The notes beneath the pieces were generated by a model that saw only the letters and a program-made list of their open reading frames with translations, made no database searches and had not been told where the DNA came from. Shown one piece after another: positions 1 through 6,784 of a DNA stretch of 12,326 nucleotides. A program made the translations under genes and the position numbers. Source of the stretch: JANNRW01 sp031401815 (lineage in GTDB: Bacteria; Desulfobacterota; Desulfuromonadia; Geobacterales; DSM-12255); NCBI GenBank assembly GCA_031401815.1, contig JANNRW010000147.1, positions 1-12,326 of the forward strand. The letters are read 5' to 3'. Every line of letters starts with the position of its first letter. Position 1 is the stretch's first letter.

Positions 1-65
1 TTCAAAGTCCGTTCGCCCTGAGCTGTGAGCCTGTCGAACAGTCGATGGGTGATAAGGACTTTGAA
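1..65. repeat. Palindromic intergenic repeat, copy 1, with perfect 10-bp outer arms
   Basis: Arms at 1-10 (ttcaaagtcc) and 56-65 (ggactttgaa) are exact reverse complements. They enclose one copy of a 37-bp unit (9-45) that recurs at 85-121 with two mismatches. Inside it, ctgt-cga-acag can form a small hairpin, and tcgccc near 13-18 can pair with gggtga near 47-52. The arms begin at the first base of the window, so the element may extend further left. The unit resembles the widely dispersed REP-like palindromes of proteobacteria; this is recognition by eye only. Confidence 0.7.
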
Positions 66-84
66 TCTGTAAGTGCCTGTAAAT

Positions 85-130
85 CCGTTCGTGCTGAGCT
101 GTGAGCCTGTCGAACAGTCGAAGCATGAAC
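85..130. repeat. Palindromic intergenic repeat, copy 2
   Basis: Positions 85-121 match 9-45 at 35 of 37 bases; the differences are at the 8th and 9th bases of the unit. In this copy gttcgtgct (87-95) pairs with agcatgaac (122-130), nine pairs including one G-T wobble, so each copy is closed by a different pair of arms. It lies just upstream of the ankyrin gene, and no coding function is apparent. Confidence 0.65.
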
Positions 131-182
131 CAAGACAGTGATTTCAGTTTTTGCGAAGGGATCAAGCTTAAGGGGGTATTCA

Positions 183-646
183 ATGAAAAGTACGATTTAT
201 GCGGCACTGCTTCTTGTTCTTGTAACAACTCAAACCCTTCATGCAGGCGATTCTCTCTCCCGTGCGGCAATCTCCGGGGACATTGTGGTTGTCAAGGAGC
301 TCGTAAAGTCCGGAGAGGGTGTAAATGATATCGACAGATGGGGCTGGACAGCACTCATGTGGTCAGTTTACTATGGCAATATCCCTGTTGCCAAATGGCT
401 CCTTGAACAGGGTGCTGATCCGAACATCAAGTCTGAACAGACCTATGGATCATATATGGTCGGTACAACAGCACTCATACTGGCAGCAGCATACTGGCAG
501 CAGCATACGGACATCACGAAGCTGTGGAAGCACTTCTCAACAAGAAAGCCGATGCCAGTCATGTAGACCGAAAAGGGAGAAAAGCCCTGGACTATGCACG
601 GGAATACGAGTTTGACAAGTGTGTTGCCCTTTTGCAAGGCAAGTAA
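183..646 (+). pseudogene. Secreted ankyrin-repeat protein gene, frameshifted by a 14-bp tandem duplication
   Basis: ATG 183 follows a good ribosome site (aggggg, 171-176). The product begins with a signal peptide: MKST, a hydrophobic run, then a likely cleavage after TLHA, so it would be exported. Ankyrin repeats follow, with RAAISGDI, the WTALMWSVYYGNIPVAKWLLEQ segment and TTALILAAAY. The reading frame breaks at 477-508, where a 14-base unit occurs twice, and the shifted frame stops at about 566. Removing one unit restores LAAAYGHHEAVEALLNKK and a further ankyrin-like tail ending LLQGK with a stop at 644-646, giving a 149-residue protein of ordinary single-domain size. Binding partners are unknown. 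As written, the gene makes a truncated protein with an aberrant C-terminus. The cause could be mutation, reversible slippage or a sequencing or assembly error. It is not obviously linked to its neighbours. Confidence 0.8.
477..508 (+). repeat. Direct tandem repeat, 14-bp unit, two copies plus four bases
   Basis: The unit atactggcagcagc occurs at 477-490 and 491-504 and is followed by a third partial atac (505-508). Because 14 is not a multiple of three, the second copy shifts the ankyrin frame. With one copy, the codons after the repeat read Tyr-Gly-His-His, as expected of an ankyrin loop. Confidence 0.9.
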
Positions 647-724
647 AAATGCGCTGGCAAGGGGGAACTTTTGAAAGCAGTTGCCTCTATAGTTGCTGGC
701 ATGTCATAAATCGAGCAGTTACTG

Positions 725-757
725 ACCACAGGGCTCACTCCTGTGGTTTTTATTTTT
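725..757 (+). terminator. Intrinsic terminator or attenuator before the pseudouridine synthase gene
   Basis: An 8-bp perfect stem (725-732 accacagg with 740-747 cctgtggt), a 7-base loop and a run of tttttattttt form a textbook Rho-independent terminator on the plus strand. It lies 79 bases after the ankyrin stop, so it could end that transcript. Its T tract finishes only two bases before the ribosome site (760-763) of the downstream gene, which leaves no room for a promoter between them. Transcripts reaching that gene must therefore read through it. Confidence 0.85.
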
Positions 758-772
758 CCGGAGACAACATAC

Positions 773-1528
773 ATGCCTGCAACAAGTCACACCAAAGCTA
801 AATATCAGCCAAAGGGGGTGAAGATCCTTTACGAGGACAAGGATATCATCGTGGTGGAAAAACCCTCCGGCCTTCTGACAATGGGGACTGATCGGGACAA
901 GTCTCGAACAGTTCATACCATTTTAAACGATTATGTCCGCAAGGGTGATCCACGCTCCCGTAACCGTATCTACATCGTTCATCGTCTGGATCGCGAGACA
1001 TCGGGCATACTGATATTCGCGAAGAGCGAAGCTGCAAAGATATTTCTGCAAGACCATTGGGAGAGTACAGACAAACATTACCTGACGGTTGTACATGGTT
1101 CAGTTACGCCTAAAACAGGAGTAATCAGCAGCTACCTCTCGGAAAACAGCGCCTTCAAGGTTTACTCAACCCCTGATCCGGCGCTGGGGAAATTTTCTCA
1201 GACTGAATATGCTGTTCTGAAAGAGGTAAAAGGGCTCTCTCTGCTCGACATTCATCTGCTCACGGGTCGCAAGCATCAGATACGTGTCCATCTGTCAGAA
1301 AAAGGGCACCCTGTAGTCGGGGACAGAAAATATGGCAAGGCTGATGATACATGCAATACACTTGCGCTGCATGCCAGATCCATCTCTTTCACCCACCCGG
1401 CAAGCGGCAAACTCCTCGGATTTGAAACCGGCATCCCTGATTTATTCACTCGCCTGGTCGGAAAAACAGAGAATCTTGGTGGACTAATCCCTTCACCGGC
1501 AAGCTGCTACTCTGACAGAGGCAACTGA
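773..1528 (+). CDS. RluA-family pseudouridine synthase
   Basis: This enzyme would isomerise specific uridines in rRNA or tRNA to pseudouridine in the cytoplasm. The 251-residue product opens with the family's early YEDKDIIVVEKPSGLL segment (about 20-34). It carries the catalytic loop HRLDRETSG at 70-78 with catalytic Asp73, and the later GRKHQIRVHL and GDRKYG motifs. There is no S4 RNA-binding domain at the N-terminus, so it is a short RluA-type member, and the target uridine cannot be inferred. ATG 773 is chosen because ggag at 760-763 is well spaced; the alternative GTG at 743 lies inside the terminator stem. The stop at 1526-1528 directly abuts the next ATG, so the gene is probably co-transcribed with the zapB/zapA pair. 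The terminator at 725-757 lies in its leader. Confidence 0.9.
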   Translation: MPATSHTKAKYQPKGVKILYEDKDIIVVEKPSGLLTMGTDRDKSRTVHTILNDYVRKGDPRSRNRIYIVHRLDRETSGILIFAKSEAAKIFLQDHWESTDKHYLTVVHGSVTPKTGVISSYLSENSAFKVYSTPDPALGKFSQTEYAVLKEVKGLSLLDIHLLTGRKHQIRVHLSEKGHPVVGDRKYGKADDTCNTLALHARSISFTHPASGKLLGFETGIPDLFTRLVGKTENLGGLIPSPASCYSDRGN

Positions 1529-1780
1529 ATGAATAAACAATTGACTTTTGAGGGGTTATTGGCTAATGTTACCCCCCGCAGGGTGGGATATTTTATGAAT
1601 GAGATATCTATTGACGAACTGGAAACCAGAGTAGACCGGCTGATAGCCGCCTATCACCTGCAGATTGCCGAAAACCGGCAACTGAAAGACCAGCTGGCTC
1701 TTATGGAAGAGCGACAAATGGTATGTCGGAATCGTCTTGACATATTGATCAGCAAGCTTGACCAGGTTGACAGCTTGTGA
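1529..1780 (+). CDS. zapB: Small coiled-coil protein, ZapB-like cell division factor
   Basis: The 83-residue product is almost entirely a predicted coiled coil from about residue 25: IDELETRVDRL, then heptads with ENRQLKDQL, then RLDILISKLDQVDSL. Small coiled-coil proteins of this kind, encoded directly upstream of zapA, are usually called ZapB or TIGR02449 family. ZapB bridges ZapA at the Z-ring in enterobacteria, and a similar role here is inferred from position. ATG 1529 has agagg at 1517-1521. An internal ATG at 1595, preceded by gggtggga, would give a 61-residue form lacking a low-complexity N-terminus. A possible promoter (TTGACT 1541-1546, 17 bases, TAATGT 1564-1569) would favour that shorter form. 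The 3' end overlaps zapA by four bases (GTGA), which suggests translational coupling. Confidence 0.65.
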   Translation: MNKQLTFEGLLANVTPRRVGYFMNEISIDELETRVDRLIAAYHLQIAENRQLKDQLALMEERQMVCRNRLDILISKLDQVDSL

Positions 1781-2058
1781 AACAGGCACACCGCATACAG
1801 CTGCTTGGCCGTGAGCTTCAGGTAAGAAGCAGCGCCCCTGAGGAAGAGGTTCAGGAGGTTGCAGCTTTTGTAAATGAGAAACTTGCAGAAGTTGCACTTA
1901 ATCTCCCGAATGCGGATCAGCAGCTAGTCATGCTTTTATCGCTGCTTAATGTGTCTGAATCATATCTGGCGCAAAAAAAAGCTGCCCCGGTTGAAGAGAA
2001 TTGTTCAGGAGAAGCGATTGAGCGCCTCCTGAAAAAACTGGACATGGCTCTGGAGTGA
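1777..2058 (+). CDS. zapA: Cell division protein ZapA
   Basis: The 93-residue product has the ZapA layout. A short beta-rich N-terminus (HRIQLLGRELQVRSSAPEE) is followed by a helix with VAAFVNEKLAEVA and a long C-terminal helix for dimer and tetramer formation (QQLVMLLSLLNVSESYL). ZapA binds FtsZ and bundles protofilaments at the division site. The start is a GTG whose last two bases overlap the upstream TGA, so translation likely depends on the zapB-like gene. The length is normal for the family. Downstream, before the folate gene, is the 310-base gap that often holds 6S RNA in proteobacteria. Confidence 0.88.
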   Translation: MKQAHRIQLLGRELQVRSSAPEEEVQEVAAFVNEKLAEVALNLPNADQQLVMLLSLLNVSESYLAQKKAAPVEENCSGEAIERLLKKLDMALE

Positions 2059-2068
2059 TCAATGCCCC

Positions 2069-2318
2069 GGAGAGTTTATTATATAGTGCGGTATTTTGCT
2101 GAAAAGGTTTCCTGTTTCTGGCCGTTTTTTGCTGTTGAGCGGCGATTTCACAGGTTGTTGATTTTGTGGAGGAAAAATATTTTCACGGGACGCCCTGTAT
2201 TAGGGCTCTGCTTTTTATAAAGGTACTTTTTCCATCTCCACGCTTATCAACATATCCGATATAGTTTTTCGGTCTTTTCATCCAGCCATACCCGCTCTCC
2301 CTTAACGGGAAACTCTCT
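2069..2318 (+). ncRNA. ssrS: Candidate structured RNA, possible 6S RNA, between zapA and the cyclo-ligase gene
   Basis: No credible ORF fills this gap, but a series of nested helices closes on itself. These are 2070-2077 with 2310-2317 (8 bp), 2088-2094 with 2288-2295 (7 bp, one bulged C), 2100-2106 with 2274-2280 (7 bp), 2157-2162 with 2246-2251 (6 bp), 2166-2171 with 2236-2241 (6 bp), 2172-2177 with 2227-2232 (6 bp) and a tip at 2192-2196 with 2202-2206. The open middle may carry a side hairpin (2111-2115 with 2150-2154; 2121-2124 with 2140-2143). A closing stem, a large central bubble and a terminal stem is the 6S RNA plan, and zapA followed by ygfA is the classic ssrS location. At about 250 bases it would be longer than usual for 6S, the ends are uncertain, and no family sequence signature was confirmed. 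Confidence 0.4.
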
Positions 2319-2368
2319 CCTCACTCCAGCTGCTGTAACTCCATCTCGATTGATTCACAGGTGCTTGA

Positions 2369-2938
2369 ATGCCCAAACATGCACTCAGAGCACAAATGCT
2401 GGCAAAAAGGCGCTCGCTCTCTGTTGATGAACAATCTATCGCTGGCGGGCTGATTCAGAAACGTTTTCTGGCATCTTCTGAATATGCAAACGCCTGCTCT
2501 GTTGCCCTTTATGTCGCAACTCACGCTGAAATCCCGGTAGCCGGGATTATTGCGGAAGCGCTGTTATCAGGCAGAGCGGTTATTTTGCCGACTGTTACGA
2601 GTAATGGCCTGGTTTTCAGAGAGATCCTGAGCCAGGCAGACCTTTGCCAGGGGAGATTCAGGATACCTGAACCTCGTGTGATCTGTAAAAGCTGGAGTCC
2701 TGCTGACATTGATGTTTTTGTCATCCCTGGCGTTGCTTTTGACCATTACGGACGACGCCTCGGGTACGGAATGGGCTATTACGACAAGGCACTCAAGATG
2801 CTTGAGGGGATGGGAAGGCTTGTCGGTTTTTGCTATGATTTTCAGCTTGTCGATTCAATTGACCATGAGCCGCATGATGTACTCATGGACAGGGTAATAA
2901 CAGAACAGCGGGTGTTAACCCCTGTACTGATAAAATAA
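2369..2938 (+). CDS. ygfA: 5-formyltetrahydrofolate cyclo-ligase
   Basis: The enzyme converts 5-formyl-THF to 5,10-methenyl-THF with ATP, returning the stored folate to one-carbon metabolism in the cytosol. The 189-residue product has the family hallmarks: N-terminal KHALRAQMLAKRRSLS, a central strand ending in AVILPTV, the PGVAFDHYGRRLGYGMGYYDK stretch (about 121-141) that forms the nucleotide and folate site, and a C-terminal GFCYDFQLVDSIDHEPHD segment. The length is normal. ATG 2369 is preceded by a modest aggtg (2359-2363). The stop is followed after 16 bases by RNase Y, so the two are probably co-transcribed. Its neighbourhood with zapA and a candidate 6S RNA is typical of proteobacteria. 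Confidence 0.92.
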   Translation: MPKHALRAQMLAKRRSLSVDEQSIAGGLIQKRFLASSEYANACSVALYVATHAEIPVAGIIAEALLSGRAVILPTVTSNGLVFREILSQADLCQGRFRIPEPRVICKSWSPADIDVFVIPGVAFDHYGRRLGYGMGYYDKALKMLEGMGRLVGFCYDFQLVDSIDHEPHDVLMDRVITEQRVLTPVLIK

Positions 2939-2954
2939 GGAAGGAGTTAAAAAC

Positions 2955-4523
2955 ATGAAAACAGAACAGATCATTCTGATGCTTGTTGTCGCAGTCGCAG
3001 CAGTAGGAGTTGGATTCGCAATTTCTATGTTTCTCAGCAGACGGACGGAGAACAAGAACGTAAATGCCGGAGAAAATGCTCTCAAAATGCTGGAAGATGC
3101 AAAAAGAGAGTCGGAAACAATTATCAGAGAAGCTGCAATTCAGGCCAAGGATGTGGTTTACAAGGCAAAGGCAGAGTTTGAGACAGAGACCATTGACAAA
3201 CGCCGTGATCTCCAGTCACTTGAAAAAAGAGTGCTTGTGAAGGAAGAGAATCTTGACAAGAAACTCAATCTTTTTGATCAGAAAGAGCTCGATTTTTCCA
3301 GAAAGGAGCAGTCTCTCGCACAGAAAGAGCAGACACTTTCCCAGAAGGCGGAAAAAGCGGAACAACTGATTGAAGCCCAGCGAAAAGAGCTTGAAAAGAT
3401 CTCGGGAATGACCTCCATGGAAGCAAAAGCAGTACTGATGGAGGTGATGGAGAACGAAGCCAAGCTTGATGCCGCCAAGATGATCAAGGTAATTGAGGAA
3501 GAGGCACGGGAAAGCGCTGACAAGAAATCAAAGGAGATCATTTCACTTGCCATCCAGCGTTACGCGGGCGAGTACGTTGCAGAGCGGACTGTTTCTGTCG
3601 TACCTCTCCCGTCAGACGAAATGAAGGGGCGGATAATCGGTCGTGAAGGTCGTAACATACGAGCGCTTGAGGCAGCTACCGGCATTGATCTGATAATTGA
3701 CGATACGCCTGAAGCAGTAATCCTTTCAGGATTTAACCCCGTGCGAAGGGAAGTTGCCAGAATTGCCCTTGAAAAGTTGATTTCCGACGGACGCATCCAC
3801 CCTGGCAGGATTGAAGATGTTGTTCACAAGGCAGAAGAAGAGGTCGAACTTGCAATCAAGGAGGCCGGTGAACAAGCTGCTTTTGATCTTGGCGTTCACG
3901 GAATTCATGCTGATATCTTGAAGCTTATCGGGCGACTCCGTTACCGGACATCATATAGCCAGAACGTTTACCAGCACTCTCTTGAGGTCGCTTTCCTCTG
4001 TGGCATCATGGCGGCAGAGCTTGGCATTAATGTCAAGCAGGCCAAGCGGGCAGGACTGCTGCACGACCTCGGCAAGGCTGTAGATCATGAAGTTGAAGGT
4101 TCTCACGCAGTGATCGGAGCCGAACTCGCCCGCAAATATGGTGAGTCTCCCAAAATCATCCATGCAATCATGGCGCATCATGAAGACGAAAAACCCAATT
4201 CAGTACTTGCGGTACTTGTACAGGCTGCTGATGCCCTTTCCGGTGCAAGACCCGGGGCAAGAAGGGAGATGATGGAGACTTATGTCAAGCGCCTCGATGA
4301 TCTTGAAAAAATATCGACCTCATTTGGAGGGGTCACCAATGCTTTTGCAATTCAGGCAGGCCGTGAAATCAGGGTAATGGTTTCAAGTGAAGAGATCAGC
4401 GACGAGCGCGCAATTGTGCTTGCAAAAGATATAGCCAAAAAAATCGAGGCTGACATGACCTACCCCGGACAGATCAAGGTCAATGTAATTCGAGAGACAA
4501 GAGCAATTGAATATGCCCGCTAA
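2955..4523 (+). CDS. rny: Ribonuclease Y
   Basis: A membrane-anchored endoribonuclease that starts decay or processing of mRNA. The 522-residue product has the full domain order. One N-terminal membrane helix (5-28) is followed by a long charged coiled coil (about 40-195), a KH RNA-binding domain (about 212-275) with the GREGRN loop at 229-234, and an HD phosphohydrolase domain. Its metal ligands are visible: His341, His370-Asp371, His408-His409 and Asp426 (AADALSGARPG). The length is normal for the family. A strong aaggag (2941-2946) precedes ATG 2955. The 3' end overlaps the ymdB start by 11 bases. RNase Y is best known from Firmicutes, where it organises a degradosome; in this lineage its partners are unknown. 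Confidence 0.96.
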   Translation: MKTEQIILMLVVAVAAVGVGFAISMFLSRRTENKNVNAGENALKMLEDAKRESETIIREAAIQAKDVVYKAKAEFETETIDKRRDLQSLEKRVLVKEENLDKKLNLFDQKELDFSRKEQSLAQKEQTLSQKAEKAEQLIEAQRKELEKISGMTSMEAKAVLMEVMENEAKLDAAKMIKVIEEEARESADKKSKEIISLAIQRYAGEYVAERTVSVVPLPSDEMKGRIIGREGRNIRALEAATGIDLIIDDTPEAVILSGFNPVRREVARIALEKLISDGRIHPGRIEDVVHKAEEEVELAIKEAGEQAAFDLGVHGIHADILKLIGRLRYRTSYSQNVYQHSLEVAFLCGIMAAELGINVKQAKRAGLLHDLGKAVDHEVEGSHAVIGAELARKYGESPKIIHAIMAHHEDEKPNSVLAVLVQAADALSGARPGARREMMETYVKRLDDLEKISTSFGGVTNAFAIQAGREIRVMVSSEEISDERAIVLAKDIAKKIEADMTYPGQIKVNVIRETRAIEYAR

Positions 4524-5301
4524 CATTCTCTTCATAGGTGATATTGTCGGCAGACCCGGCAGGCAGGCCATATCCCGGGAGCTGCATCGCCTTGTAGACC
4601 GGTATGCCGTGGATCTTGTCATTGCCAACGGAGAGAACGCTTCCGGCGGTTTTGGCATAACACCCGAAACTGCAAGGGAGCTTTTTGCAAGCGGCATACA
4701 TTTCATAACTACTGGCAATCATGTCTGGGACAAGAAAGAATCTTATGAATATCTTGGGCGTGAACAACGGATCATCCGCCCGGCAAACTATCCGGATGGA
4801 GCTCCGGGCAGAGGTGCATCTCTTGTTGACACCCCTGGCGGGTTGAAAATTGGTGTTTTGAACCTTGAAGGACGGATTTTCATGGATAATCTGGAGTGCC
4901 CCTTCAAGACGGCTGATCGTGAAATTGCGCTGCTTTCAACCCAGACAAACATCATCATTGTTGACTTCCATGCTGAAGCTACATCAGAGAAATCGGCTCT
5001 GGGCTGGTATCTTGATGGTCGTGTGACAGCTGTAATAGGCACCCATACCCATGTGCAGACTGCGGATGAACGATTGCTATCCGACGGAACTGCCTATATT
5101 ACAGATGCGGGGATGACAGGCTCATTCGACTCGGTTATCGGGGTGCGAAAGGATGAACCGATCAGGAAATTCATCACCCAGCTCCCTATGAAGTTCGAGG
5201 TTGCAAAAAAAGATATACGGATCAACGGAGTCTTGCTCCGGATAAACGAAACTACCGGCAAGGCTATTGCTATTGAGCGAATTAATCTGCCTTGCTGTTA
5301 A
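4513..5301 (+). CDS. ymdB: YmdB-type metallophosphoesterase (TIGR00282 family)
   Basis: Members are dinuclear-metal phosphodiesterases; Bacillus YmdB hydrolyses 2',3'-cyclic nucleotides and affects RNA turnover and cell fate. The 262-residue product shows the expected ligands: Asp10 (LFIGDIVG), Glu41-Asn42 (NGEN), Asn69-His70 (TTGNHVWD), His153 (DFHAE) and His178/His180 (GTHTHVQT). A late GMTGSFDSVIG segment is also typical. ATG 4513 is chosen because it starts MPANILFIGD, as in relatives; a TTG at 4507 would add two residues. The gene overlaps rny by 11 bases in another frame and is followed by tyrS after 12 bases. Overlap with RNase Y supports a shared role in RNA metabolism, but the physiological substrate here is not known. 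Confidence 0.9.
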   Translation: MPANILFIGDIVGRPGRQAISRELHRLVDRYAVDLVIANGENASGGFGITPETARELFASGIHFITTGNHVWDKKESYEYLGREQRIIRPANYPDGAPGRGASLVDTPGGLKIGVLNLEGRIFMDNLECPFKTADREIALLSTQTNIIIVDFHAEATSEKSALGWYLDGRVTAVIGTHTHVQTADERLLSDGTAYITDAGMTGSFDSVIGVRKDEPIRKFITQLPMKFEVAKKDIRINGVLLRINETTGKAIAIERINLPCC

Positions 5302-5313
5302 AAGGGAACCTAT

Positions 5314-6522
5314 ATGAATGTTGCTGAACAGATGGCGATCATAAAGCGTGGCGCAGTAGAAATACTGGTTGAAAAGGAGCTGGAGGAGAAGCTTGAGAAG
5401 TCGCTCAAAACCGGTATCCCGCTAAAGATCAAGGCAGGCTTTGATCCGACTGCGCCTGACCTGCACCTGGGGCATACGGTTCTCCTCCAGAAGATGCGCC
5501 AGTTTCAGCAACTTGGCCATGAGGTTTCATTTCTTATAGGCGACTTTACAGGGATGATCGGTGATCCGACCGGCAAATCTGAAACACGCAAGGCGCTTAC
5601 CAGAGAGGATGTCCTCAGAAATGCGGAATCCTACAAGGAGCAAGTATTCAAAATTCTGGATCCGGAAAAAACCAGGGTTGTCTTCAATTCGGAGTGGCTT
5701 GCCTCAATGAGCGCCACCGACATGATAGCACTTGCTGCAAAATACACAGTAGCCCGGATGCTTGAACGCGATGATTTTGGCAAACGCTACGCCAACCAGA
5801 TGCCGATCAGTATTCATGAATTTCTCTATCCGCTCATCCAGGGGTATGATTCGGTAGCCATGAACGCAGATGTTGAGCTTGGCGGCACCGACCAGAAATT
5901 CAACCTTCTTGTCGGGCGTGAACTTCAGCGCGAAGCTGGACATTCCCCGCAAACAGTAATTACCATGCCGCTCCTCGAAGGGCTTGATGGTGTCAATAAA
6001 ATGTCCAAGTCTCTGGGCAATTACATCGGCATCAATGAATCCGCAGATGAAATTTTCGGAAAAATCATGTCAATATCTGACACTCTCATGTTCAGGTATT
6101 ATGAACTCCTGAGCGATATGTCACTGACAGAGCTCGACACCCTGAAATCAGCAATAAAAAGCGGTGCCATTCATCCAATGGATGCCAAGAAATCTCTTGG
6201 CCGCGAAATTGTCGGTCGCTATCACGGCAGTGACGCCGCGATTACTGCCCAGGAGAACTTTATCAAACGCTTTCGTGATAATCAGACCCCTGATGATATG
6301 CCAGAGATAATTATCCCGCATGATGGAGAAAAGATGCTGCTGTGCAAGCTGCTTGCCTGCGCAGGGCTTGTCCCCTCAAACAGTGAAGGAAGGCGCTCCA
6401 TTAAAGGGGGAGGGGTGAAAATCGACGGAGAAAAGATCATTGATGAAAATCTGGAAATTTCCTGTAACGGAAAATATGTGATCCAGGTCGGAAAGAGGCG
6501 ATTTGCTCGGATAGTTTTCTGA
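5314..6522 (+). CDS. tyrS: Tyrosyl-tRNA synthetase
   Basis: A class I aminoacyl-tRNA synthetase that charges tRNA-Tyr. The 402-residue product has the Rossmann catalytic core with the HIGH-type motif HLGH at 51-54, GDFTGMIGDPTGKS (76-89), the tyrosine pocket segment QGYDSVAMNADVELGGTDQKFN (about 176-197) and the KMSKS loop at 229-233. It ends with a C-terminal S4-like RNA-binding domain (about 342-402). A canonical KMSKS with HLGH places it with the TyrZ-like bacterial group rather than the KFGKS type of E. coli. The start at 5314 follows aaaggga (5301-5307), 12 bases after ymdB, so it probably belongs to the same transcript. The length is normal and no defect is seen. Confidence 0.96.
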   Translation: MNVAEQMAIIKRGAVEILVEKELEEKLEKSLKTGIPLKIKAGFDPTAPDLHLGHTVLLQKMRQFQQLGHEVSFLIGDFTGMIGDPTGKSETRKALTREDVLRNAESYKEQVFKILDPEKTRVVFNSEWLASMSATDMIALAAKYTVARMLERDDFGKRYANQMPISIHEFLYPLIQGYDSVAMNADVELGGTDQKFNLLVGRELQREAGHSPQTVITMPLLEGLDGVNKMSKSLGNYIGINESADEIFGKIMSISDTLMFRYYELLSDMSLTELDTLKSAIKSGAIHPMDAKKSLGREIVGRYHGSDAAITAQENFIKRFRDNQTPDDMPEIIIPHDGEKMLLCKLLACAGLVPSNSEGRRSIKGGGVKIDGEKIIDENLEISCNGKYVIQVGKRRFARIVF

Positions 6523-6784
6523 ATTATCCGTACTGTATACATTATTTCTGTTGATTTTTCCCATGCTGGTGTTTAGTATGCATTGGAATTTTTAATCTGC
6601 TTTATCAGCTGCATGACTGGCAATAATTCATTTCAGGAAAGGACGGGATAATGCGATCATTCGGCAGATGGCGTGGCCCTCCGTAACCCCCTCCGGATCT
6701 TTTGACTTTCGGCTCTGTTACATATTGCAACGAGCCTCACAAATCACAACAAGCGGTAAATCTTTCGATAAAAAGGGAAGAAAC
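6523..6784 (+). promoter_or_regulatory. Leader region of the sdh/frd operon
   Basis: This 262-base gap separates tyrS from sdhC and must hold the operon promoter. A weak hairpin (6561-6566 ccatgc with 6580-6586, one bulge) followed by ttttt near 6589-6593 might end the tyrS transcript. A TTGACT at 6702-6707 is a fair -35 match, but the bases 16-18 further on (tacatattgcaa) give only a poor -10. No clean sigma-54 GG-N10-GC pair was found. A tiny ORF lies at 6651-6686. I see no tRNA or recognised riboswitch. Confidence 0.35.

Noticed and set aside
1..182. CRISPR-like array at the left edge
   Set aside because: There are only two repeat copies with unequal closing arms and no further spacers; it is a palindromic repeat, not an array.
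101..328. Short ORF overlapping the ankyrin gene start
   Set aside because: It is out of frame with the signal peptide and ankyrin repeats, begins in the REP-like repeat and has no homology by eye.
743..772. GTG 743 as the start of the pseudouridine synthase
   Set aside because: The codon lies within the 3' arm of the terminator stem and lacks a ribosome site; ATG 773 has one.
2192..2216. Terminator for zapA (gccct-gtatt-agggc followed by ttttt)
   Set aside because: The stem is only 5 bp and the T run is separated by five bases. It fits better as the tip of the larger nested structure.
6702..6730. Sigma-70 promoter for sdhC (TTGACT plus tacatattgc)
   Set aside because: The -35 is acceptable but no good -10 exists at 16-18 bases, so it was not listed as a separate promoter.
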